NCBI RefSeq assembly: GCF_900890425.1
Contig: NZ_CAAHFG010000001.1
Location: forward strand, 1,550,001 to 1,614,000
DNA from: Pontiella desulfatans
GTDB lineage: Bacteria; Verrucomicrobiota; Kiritimatiellia; Kiritimatiellales; Pontiellaceae
Length of the DNA stretch: 64,000 bases
Reading direction: 5' to 3'
This document shows, one piece after another, positions 30,591-37,065 of the stretch. Every line of letters begins with the position of its first letter. Position 1 is the first letter of the stretch. Position numbers and translations under genes: made by a program. Under the pieces are notes generated by a model, which was not told the origin of the DNA, searched no databases, and saw only the letters and a list, made by a program, of their open reading frames with translations.

Positions 30591-31841
30591 CTAAAGCCCC
30601 AAGAACCGTTTCGTCTTGGCTCCGAATCCTTTTTTCTGGGGTTGTGGGGTATGGGACAGGCTGTCTGTCGGTCGTGCCGCCATCGTCATAAAGTGGTTGG
30701 CCTGGTCGTGATCCAGTAGTCCTTCGTCCACGGCTTCCTCAATGAGCTGATCGGCGATTTCGCGCGGCAGCTGGCCTATAAAATCGCGTGCATCCTGCAA
30801 TTTGTCGGGGTCGCCGGAGACGGTGTCGTCAACCAGGTTGTTCCAACGGTCCATGATTTCGCCGACGTCGCCGAACATGGACCCGCCGCCGCTGATGGCG
30901 GCATATTGGTTATTGGTGAGTCGGCGCTGCAGGTTGTAGTCAAGCGCGACGGATTGATCCTGGTACTGCATTTCAGACAGTTCTCCAGAATCCCTCTTTT
31001 CTTTTAACTCTTCCTGTCGTTCCCGGTTTTTAGAATATAGATGGCGCGCATTGTCGATGGCTTCCAGTGCGCCGTGCACATGCGGCAGGTAGAGGTCTTT
31101 GTCATGGGGGGACTCCGAAATACGCTCATCATAGAATTCCAGTTTATGGATAAGCTCGCGATGCAGGTCATACATTTCCCGGTCGGCGCTGGAGGTATAG
31201 CCGGCATCATCGCGCAACCGGCGGTAATGCTCCTCCTCTGTATCTTCGTCAACGAATTCAATCACGCGGTCCTCGGCCTGGGAAATTATGTCGTCTTCAT
31301 AATCGGTGAGTTGGGCCTCAGCTTCAGATTCTTCATCCAGATCTTCGTTCCTTTGATACTTTTGTGCAACGCGCTCCATCTTTCGGGCATGTTCTTCCTC
31401 CCGTGATTCCGGCTTTCTGAACGTCTTTTCTTCATCGTCTTTTTCAAACGCGGTCAGTTGGGGAATGCTGATGCCGTGGCCGTCTTCATCATCCATATGG
31501 GCATAATCATAGAAATCGCCGACGTTTTGTTCGGCCTGCAGTAGGCCCCGGTTGCTGTCGCGCCCACCGCTGCCCCTGCGAGATCGCGCGTTATGATCAT
31601 CCTCCGCCCACGGGTCTTCGTGCTCATTGGGATCCTCAGCTGTAAATTCATCCTCCTTCCAAATGTCTTCCTCCGTGGGTCTGTGTTCCCGGAGCCATTC
31701 TTCCTCATCAAATTCCTCCCCATTCTTTTTGGCTTCGTGCCGAGCCTCTTCAAGTTCCTCATCATAATCATCATACTCGTCGGGATCTTCATGTTCGTCG
31801 GGGTCATCGAAATCGTCATACTCATCATAATATCGTGACAT
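30591..31841 (-). CDS. Highly acidic protein, 416 aa
   Basis: I chose the ATG at 31841 behind AGGAGGTTTACAC. The first 90 residues are mostly Asp and Glu with Tyr (YDEYDDFDDPDEHEDPDEYD), and the rest is charged helical sequence. It has no membrane segment or enzyme motif. It is the last gene of the unit orc1-like, membrane/coiled-coil protein, acidic protein. A structural or DNA-mimic role is possible. An AGTGTGACG box lies 27 bases before the ATG, and a TTCCA-N5-TGGAA palindrome just above it. Confidence 0.7.
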   Translation of the reverse strand: MSRYYDEYDDFDDPDEHEDPDEYDDYDEELEEARHEAKKNGEEFDEEEWLREHRPTEEDIWKEDEFTAEDPNEHEDPWAEDDHNARSRRGSGGRDSNRGLLQAEQNVGDFYDYAHMDDEDGHGISIPQLTAFEKDDEEKTFRKPESREEEHARKMERVAQKYQRNEDLDEESEAEAQLTDYEDDIISQAEDRVIEFVDEDTEEEHYRRLRDDAGYTSSADREMYDLHRELIHKLEFYDERISESPHDKDLYLPHVHGALEAIDNARHLYSKNRERQEELKEKRDSGELSEMQYQDQSVALDYNLQRRLTNNQYAAISGGGSMFGDVGEIMDRWNNLVDDTVSGDPDKLQDARDFIGQLPREIADQLIEEAVDEGLLDHDQANHFMTMAARPTDSLSHTPQPQKKGFGAKTKRFLGL

Positions 31842-31893
31842 GTGTAAACCTCCTATAAGAAGGGAGGCGTCACACTTCCAGGCATTGGAAAGA

Positions 31894-33042
31894 TTACCGG
31901 TGGAACTTGATTTCCTGTTGTTTGGCAACTTTCTTTTCGTCTTTCAACTTTAGCCGGGTAAGAGATTTTAGCTTTCGCTCGGCTTTTTTGATCTGTTTCA
32001 GTTCGCCGTTCAGTTGCTGCTCCATCCGTAGCGCCGTTACGACGGCGGACAGGGTTTGGGGTTGGGATTGGGCCTGTGCGTGGGTGGCAACGGTATCGAT
32101 CTGGCGCCGCAGTTCCCGGTGTCGGGTCTCGGCAGTTTTAAGCATCTGCTCGATCGCATGCTCTTCCAGGATTTTCTTCCGTTCGAGCAGGATCTGCTGC
32201 TGGAGTTTTTTGCGGTCGTCCTCCCCAAGTTCCTTGCAGTATTCCCGCAGTTGCTGGAGTTCGTGCCAGTCAAAGTTTCGCAGTCGCCGATCCATGATTC
32301 GTACTTTATCCAGTGTTCGGATAACGTCGTCTGTTTTATGAGCGATAGCGGCTGTCGCTTGAGCGACCTCTTTAAAATCGGGATTGGAGTGTTCCAGCTC
32401 CGTTTTCAGGCCCTTGAGGGTTTTCTCGATCCTTCGGTCTTCCTTCTGGGCTTCGGGCAGTTCGCGGCCCTGGGTTTTAGCGATCTGCTTAACTTCGCTC
32501 TTTTCCCGTTTACGGTCGAGCATGGCGACGAAGCCAGCGTCGTTCCCCGGCTTTCCGTGCGGCCACAGGCGCATGATGAGTTTCCATGTACAGACCAAAA
32601 AAGCGATTGCCGCAATCAGTACCAATGCCGGCGCATCCCGCAGTACCTTCGGATAGATGCCTGCTGTTAACAGATAGATGATAATGTACGCGACGAGTGC
32701 GGCAGTGTCCCATTTCATGCCTAGCTGATGCAGGAGGTGAAACAACAGTAGGCCGAACAGGATCAGCATGATAATGGCTGCGAGGCCGCCGGCCATTCGC
32801 AGGTTCCATCCAAACTGGGCCTCGGAAATCGCAAGGCCTGTTCCGAGCATGATGCCCAGCGCCGTTGCCAGCGCCTTTCCCGGTCGCCCCCGAAACCGGG
32901 TTCCAAAGACCGCCTGGCACAGGGCAATGAATATGGTGCAGTAGATAATCAGGTCAAAAAGCGCATAGTATCTGTCATAGGTCGCTGCAAGGTTCCAGCC
33001 CGCGAAGGGGGCTAAAGCGTCAGCAAATGGGTCGTAGCTCAT
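31894..33042 (-). CDS. Polytopic membrane protein with long coiled coil, 382 aa
   Basis: Residues about 25-165 contain five hydrophobic segments (ALFDLIIYCTIFIALCQAVF, ATALGIMLGTGLAIS, MAGGLAAIIMLILFGLLLFHLL, ALVAYIIIYLLTAGIY, LVLIAAIAFLVCTWKLIM). The remainder is a charged helical region likely to form a coiled coil. It overlaps the orc1-like gene by four bases. The fold recalls membrane components of conjugation or viral systems, but I cannot name the family. Confidence 0.65.
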   Translation of the reverse strand: MSYDPFADALAPFAGWNLAATYDRYYALFDLIIYCTIFIALCQAVFGTRFRGRPGKALATALGIMLGTGLAISEAQFGWNLRMAGGLAAIIMLILFGLLLFHLLHQLGMKWDTAALVAYIIIYLLTAGIYPKVLRDAPALVLIAAIAFLVCTWKLIMRLWPHGKPGNDAGFVAMLDRKREKSEVKQIAKTQGRELPEAQKEDRRIEKTLKGLKTELEHSNPDFKEVAQATAAIAHKTDDVIRTLDKVRIMDRRLRNFDWHELQQLREYCKELGEDDRKKLQQQILLERKKILEEHAIEQMLKTAETRHRELRRQIDTVATHAQAQSQPQTLSAVVTALRMEQQLNGELKQIKKAERKLKSLTRLKLKDEKKVAKQQEIKFHR

Positions 33043-34289
33043 TCATAATTCACCTCGTCTAAATCAAAGCTGTTCAATATCGTCCGCTTCATGGACGCAA
33101 GTATCTGTGGGGTCAGGGAAACATAGATTTCCTTGGTTCGGCCGTAGCGGCCGCGCGACACGGTACGGGCACGGATAAAACCATACATGTCGAGTTCACT
33201 TAAAAGATCGGTAAATGCCCGCTGGGTCAGCGGAGGCATTCCTGCCTCATGGCAGAAGCGTTCGTAAACGAGATAGGCATCGCCGGTGTGCAGCGCCCGT
33301 CCCTGCGCCTTTCCGGTCAGTGCGGCATAAAGCGCCGCCTGCAACTGCTTGGGGCAGGTTCGGATCATCGCGAGGTATTTATCCTTTTCGATTTCCTCGT
33401 AGGCCTCGTCCACACAGTCGAGCGTGATTTTTTCGCCCTTCTTTTCCGCGAGCTGTGCTGAGCGCGTCAGCAGGTCTACGGCCTTCCGGGCGTCGCCGTG
33501 GGTTCGCGATGCATACGCCGCGATCTTCGGCACCACACCTTCGTCAACCATTTTGGGGCGCAGGGCTTTTTCAACGCGGATGTTGAGGATGTGCTGGAGG
33601 TCGTTGGCATTGTAGGGATCAAAAAGGAGTTCGCGCATTTTAAGGCAGCTCTTTATTCGCGGATCCAGGTTTTCCGTCCAGCTCAGTCGGTTGGATGAAA
33701 ACAGCAGGATCAGTTTCGCTTCGATTTTCTGCGGCAGCCGTTTGATCAGGAATTTATAGAAAGAGTCCGGGTCGGTGCGGATGTTGTCGGCTTCATCAAT
33801 AAAGATGACGATGTATCCCTTCGCGCTTTTCAATTTGGTTTCAATGGAGCGCATCAGGTCGTCGAGGCTGATGCCCCGCTTATAGTATTTGCTCGCGCCC
33901 ATCAGGCAACCGAGGTTGTTCAGCGCGCGAAAGCACGGGGCAGGGCAGCACAGATCAAGATGGTATTGCCGAAAAGGTATATGTTGCTCTGAACAAAGCA
34001 TGGATATTTCGTGAAGCAGATACAGCAAAGTGATCGTCTTGCCTGTGCCGGTCTTGCCCAGTACAGATAAATGGACGGGGTGCCCGTTTTGGAACACGGG
34101 CGCAAAATGGCGGGTGATTTCCCCGATCTCCCGGTTCCGGACGTTTGCATTGAATATTTCCGTGAGTACGTCGAACTGGCCCTCCCGCGACAACTGTTCA
34201 TCGTCCAGGTATTGCGGGTGCTGGATGATTGCGTTTTTGAACGCTTCATAGATCTGTTCCCGGATGTGGGATTTAATGGTTGTTTGCAT
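33039..34289 (-). CDS. Orc1/Cdc6-type AAA+ replication initiator, 416 aa
   Basis: Orc1/Cdc6 proteins recognise origins in archaea. Walker A is LGKTGTGKT, Walker B is IFIDEADN, sensor 1 is LLFSSNRLSW, and the family-defining sensor 2 is THGDARKAVDLLTRSAQLAE. The C-terminal winged helix reads GDAYLVYERFCHEAGMPPLT then FTDLLSELDMYGFIRARTVS and RGRYGRTKEI, as in archaeal Cdc6. The length of 416 is normal. It starts a minus-strand unit with overlap to the next gene. The upstream intergenic region holds candidate origin boxes. A bacterial AAA+ protein with the same domain is possible, but the signature is strong. Confidence 0.85.
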   Translation of the reverse strand: MQTTIKSHIREQIYEAFKNAIIQHPQYLDDEQLSREGQFDVLTEIFNANVRNREIGEITRHFAPVFQNGHPVHLSVLGKTGTGKTITLLYLLHEISMLCSEQHIPFRQYHLDLCCPAPCFRALNNLGCLMGASKYYKRGISLDDLMRSIETKLKSAKGYIVIFIDEADNIRTDPDSFYKFLIKRLPQKIEAKLILLFSSNRLSWTENLDPRIKSCLKMRELLFDPYNANDLQHILNIRVEKALRPKMVDEGVVPKIAAYASRTHGDARKAVDLLTRSAQLAEKKGEKITLDCVDEAYEEIEKDKYLAMIRTCPKQLQAALYAALTGKAQGRALHTGDAYLVYERFCHEAGMPPLTQRAFTDLLSELDMYGFIRARTVSRGRYGRTKEIYVSLTPQILASMKRTILNSFDLDEVNYE

Positions 34290-34682
34290 CTGAAAATCAC
34301 CTTCCAGCGGAAAGGAGGTGGGCTGATCTATTTAATCTTTTCCAATCCCTGGAAAGTAGTGACGCAGGTTGTGGTGCGGTGGGAGTAAATTTCCGATGCG
34401 GTCTATATATATACCTATCTCTATTCTGAAAGAGTAAGTAGTAAGTACTGTATGGTGGTGACGCTTTTAAACGGATGCGGCTTTGCCGAATGGCAATTGA
34501 TGGTTGGGGGTTGTTTGTTGATGGGGGCGAGTGGCAAAAGGATGTGTAAGGTGATTCTTGTGGCGATCAAAAATGCATTTCCGATACTTACAGTGGAAGT
34601 TCACTCACGCCGGTCATCGCGAGATTGTCTTGGTCGCCCGTAGACAATCTGCGCAGAAGACGCAGGTTGCAAGGTGAAGAAT
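34290..34682. other. Intergenic region upstream of the orc1-like gene: candidate origin
   Basis: This 393-base stretch has no gene I can support. It contains CTTCCAGCGGAAAGGAGG (34301-34318) and TTACAGTGGAA (34588-34598), both resembling the archaeal origin recognition box core TTCCAGTGGAAAC; a TTCCA-N5-TGGAA palindrome (34340-34354); a run of TATATATA (34403-34411); a GTGACGC box at 34359 and another near 34457; and a 9-bp hairpin at 34622-34650. Origins next to orc1 are the archaeal norm. Each single match is weak. Confidence 0.45.
34622..34650 (+). other. Perfect 9-bp inverted repeat
   Basis: AGATTGTCT and AGACAATCT are separated by 11 bases, 33 bases before the ATG at 34683. It may be an operator or an RNA hairpin. 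Confidence 0.45.
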
Positions 34683-34937
34683 ATGAGCGAAAATAAGCCG
34701 ATTAAGAAGTTTGGAGCAGGCGCGATCTCAGCGTCTGTCTGGAAGAATGAGTTGAAGGATGGGACTGAAATCAATGCGGTGACCATCGAGCGTCGATATC
34801 AGAACAAGGATGGCGACTGGCAGAGCACAAACAACCTGAGGGTAAATGATCTTCCACGGGTTGCATTGCTGGCACAGAAGGCCTACGAATTTCTGGTGTG
34901 CGGTAAGCACGATGAAGCGAAGGAGGTGGAAGAATGA
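34683..34937 (+). CDS. Conserved small protein of mobile elements, 84 aa
   Basis: ATG behind AAGGTGA. The sequence KKFGAGAISASVWKNELKDG then VTIERRYQNKDGDWQST and DLPRVALLAQKAYEFL belongs to a small family I have seen in many bacterial and archaeal mobile elements, always without known function. Its stop overlaps the next start. Confidence 0.7.
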   Translation: MSENKPIKKFGAGAISASVWKNELKDGTEINAVTIERRYQNKDGDWQSTNNLRVNDLPRVALLAQKAYEFLVCGKHDEAKEVEE

Positions 34938-35089
34938 TGGGACTCCCTCATATCCAGCTCCACGGTCGGCAATACCTGTTGGATGTGGCGGCTAGCGAGC
35001 TGCAGAACCCGAAACATCCATGGGATGTGGTGCCGCTGAACGAGGCGGAACTGGAATATTACAAGGCGCTGGCCGGAGGCGCCGCTTAG
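34934..35089 (+). CDS. Small hypothetical protein, 51 aa
   Basis: ATG at 34934 (a second follows at once) overlaps the previous stop and is preceded by GGAGGTGGAAGA. The product MMGLPHIQLHGRQYLLDVAA ends ELEYYKALAGGAA. Translational coupling with the conserved 84-aa gene supports it. Its stop lies in the left arm of an inverted repeat (see 35083-35180). Confidence 0.5.
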   Translation: MMGLPHIQLHGRQYLLDVAASELQNPKHPWDVVPLNEAELEYYKALAGGAA

Positions 35090-35402
35090 GCGCTTTGTGC
35101 GCCCCTTTAACGAGTCGATAAAAAGGCGTTGTCTGACCGGGCGCGGCGGAACAAATAAATATCGGGTTTCACGCCTAAGCGCATAAAAGCCGTTCGCTCT
35201 TCGCGAGCGTCATTTTAAGCGATTCCCCCGAGGGGTCGGCTGCCCGAAATGGCCGCTCGAAAAAGAAGAGGCAGACGAAAAGAATCATACAGATGGAATG
35301 AATGAAAATTTTCGATTTGTTCATGTCGAATGATTCCCTCGGGGTATCTGTTTTGGGACTGAAACAGATACCCGCAAAAGACGGGAATCAAAAGGTGATA
35401 AA
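35083..35402. other. Non-coding stretch with inverted repeats
   Basis: No gene is supported here. CGCTTAGGCG (about 35083-35092) and CGCCTAAGCG (about 35171-35180) form a long-range stem enclosing about 80 bases; CGCTC-TTCGC-GAGCG is a small hairpin near 35195; GATTCCC-type sequences flank palindromic CCTCGGGG-like cores at 35221 and 35333; and there is a perfect 12-bp stem (GGGTATCTGTTT, 35342-35353 with 35362-35373). A structured RNA or transfer/replication site is possible. Confidence 0.4.
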
Positions 35403-35744
35403 ATGAACAAAGCGAAAATAAATCAAATCATCAGCTACATCAAAGCGCAGGATGAATTTCCGTTTGATGTATTCGATGTGGAAGACCAGGAGTCCGTACT
35501 TGGATACTTTGGCTTCCACTCAAAACTGGATGACGAAGAACGGAAAATCATGCAGGCCGAGCTGATGGAGATGGCGGAAGCAGCGCAGTCCGCAGAGATG
35601 GCAAGAATCATGTGCGCAGAACCGGTGCCGCAGAGATTATACCGGAAGAAATACTGCACAAGAACTGAGCAGTCAATGAGCATGGAAGAATGGCTGAAGA
35701 CACTGCCCGAAGAGCTTCGGGGAGGCGTTGCCTCCGTGGTATAG
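35403..35744 (+). CDS. Hypothetical protein, 113 aa
   Basis: ATG behind AAAAGGTGATAAA. The protein is acidic and helical (KLDDEERKIMQAELMEMAEAAQS) with no recognised motif. A 12-bp hairpin lies 30 bases upstream, and the stop codon is inside the left arm of another hairpin. Confidence 0.55.
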   Translation: MNKAKINQIISYIKAQDEFPFDVFDVEDQESVLGYFGFHSKLDDEERKIMQAELMEMAEAAQSAEMARIMCAEPVPQRLYRKKYCTRTEQSMSMEEWLKTLPEELRGGVASVV

Positions 35745-35775
35745 GCGGAGGCCTTTGGCCTATTAGGCCGCCTAT
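35741..35775 (+). other. Nested hairpin at the end of the 113-aa gene
   Basis: ATAGGCGG (35741-35748) pairs with CCGCCTAT (35768-35775) around an inner GGCC-TTT-GGCC. The T-run is absent. It marks the 3' end of the gene and the start of a long non-coding region. Confidence 0.5.
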
Positions 35776-36081
35776 GCCGTGGGGTAAAACAGCATAATAG
35801 GAACAGGGTAAAAGTGAGGGATGGTTATGGGATAATTCCAGAGCCTGGAAATATAGGTGTGAAGGTTTAGGCACTATGGAGTGATGGGGTGGTGATGCCG
35901 TAACAGGGGTTGGAACAGTTGGAAGCATTAGATGGGGATTGGTTGATGGGATAAATGTCGGGATTTGGGGATATGGATTGTGGTGATGATGGAAATGGAT
36001 TCATGAGGTAGAGGGGGTTGAGATGGGTGGAAAAACTCCCTTCGGTCGTAATTAATCACCGCTTCGCGGTTAATAGATCTA

Positions 36082-36112
36082 CCGATCACATGAGCAGAGC
36101 TCATGAGATCGG
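36082..36112. other. 14-bp hairpin
   Basis: CCGATC-A-CATGAGC pairs with GCTCATG-A-GATCGG around an AGA loop; the only interruption is one A-A mismatch. It is one of the strongest stems in the window and no terminator T-run follows. Confidence 0.65.
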
Positions 36113-36455
36113 GGATGGGAATTGGTGGGAGCTCCCGCCTCCGGCGGGGTGTGGTGACCGGGGGTAAGGCAGGGCAGGAGAAAGGACGTAGTCCGGGGGC
36201 TTCGCCCCCGGGGGAGGTAGAAGAAGGAGTGGTCATGTATTGGTGTGACCATGAAAAGGAGGGGAGGATTCCTGGGGAAATCCACTGTGAAAATAACGGA
36301 AAACGGGGTGTTAGGTTTGTTCAGGTTGGATGTTGTTGTAAATGAGCAAGTTAAGTCGGGATGAAGAATAAAATAAACCCGTGAACAAACCTCTGAATAA
36401 ACCATGCGAATCGGCTGCCGTCCTTCGGCCGTTTTCGGTGTTTCATGGGTTGGAA

Positions 36456-36473
36456 GATCGAAAGATTTATAAA
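36456..36473 (+). promoter_or_regulatory. Archaeal-type BRE/TATA-like promoter of the 185-aa gene
   Basis: GATCGAAAG followed by TTTATAAA (36466-36473). A start site 26-27 bases from the TATA centre would fall at about 36496, leaving a 12-base leader that begins with GGTGA before the ATG at 36508. Confidence 0.5.
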
Positions 36474-36507
36474 GTCCGGATGGTTTTGGTCTACTGGTGA
36501 GTAGTAA

Positions 36508-37065
36508 ATGGCAGGAAACTATAACTGGTATTATCCGGGCTATGCGCCCGATCAAAAACTGCAGAAGGACGCCTACGGCTATCATGTCGAAACCGGCCGT
36601 CCCGCATTTGAAATCATACGGGAAATTCCGGCAGCGAAGCAGCCGTTCGGGAAGCCCGACGGACTCTATGAAAAGATTTTCAATGACGGGAATGCGCGAG
36701 AACATGATCCGATGAATTTCGGGGCGGACCGGATGTTATTACACGGTGATCACATCGACTGCCTGATGAAACAGTTGCAAGCACGGCACACGATCTCATA
36801 CAGCGTTCTGAATGATATTGAGTTTCAGGAAACCCGCGTGAATTCATCGCTATCCCAATTGAATGGTCTACCTGTGATGGCAGGTCGATGTTCAAAACAG
36901 GGTATCGACCTGGAAAAGCAACTAGCACGATTGAGCCAGGAACGTCACGCCGAAGAGATCGCATGCTGGCGGGATACCAACCGGTTGCTGGGAAGCATAT
37001 TTGATTCATGGACAGGCTATGCCGATGAGCGGCGGAAAAAGAGGTTGATGGACGATGACCTTTGA
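36508..37065 (+). CDS. Hypothetical protein upstream of HerA-like ATPase 2, 185 aa
   Basis: ATG preceded by GGTGA. The N-terminus is aromatic (MAGNYNWYYPGYAPDQK), and the C-terminal half is helical and charged. The gene overlaps the HerA-like gene by 11 bases, so the products are made together. No motif is recognised. Confidence 0.65.
   Translation: MAGNYNWYYPGYAPDQKLQKDAYGYHVETGRPAFEIIREIPAAKQPFGKPDGLYEKIFNDGNAREHDPMNFGADRMLLHGDHIDCLMKQLQARHTISYSVLNDIEFQETRVNSSLSQLNGLPVMAGRCSKQGIDLEKQLARLSQERHAEEIACWRDTNRLLGSIFDSWTGYADERRKKRLMDDDL

Larger units (their letters stand above)
35776..36507. other. Long non-coding region: C-poor G/T/A-rich tract plus hairpin cluster
   Basis: This 730-base region has no convincing gene. 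From about 35790 to 36030 the plus strand is rich in GGGAT, ATGGG and GGTGG words and very poor in C. From about 36040 to 36215 there are at least four tight hairpins (CCGC-TTC-GCGG, a 14-bp stem at 36082-36112, CCCGCC-TCC-GGCGGG, CCGGGGGC-TTC-GCCCCCGG). A TTCCA-N5-TGGAA palindrome sits at 35836-35850. An antisense frame across the region has no ribosome site and unlikely composition. Confidence 0.5.

Noticed and set aside
36079-36705. 208-codon minus-strand frame across the non-coding region and the 185-aa gene
   Set aside because: No ribosome site; it runs through the hairpin cluster and opposes a gene with a promoter and overlap to HerA-2; composition is unlike a protein.
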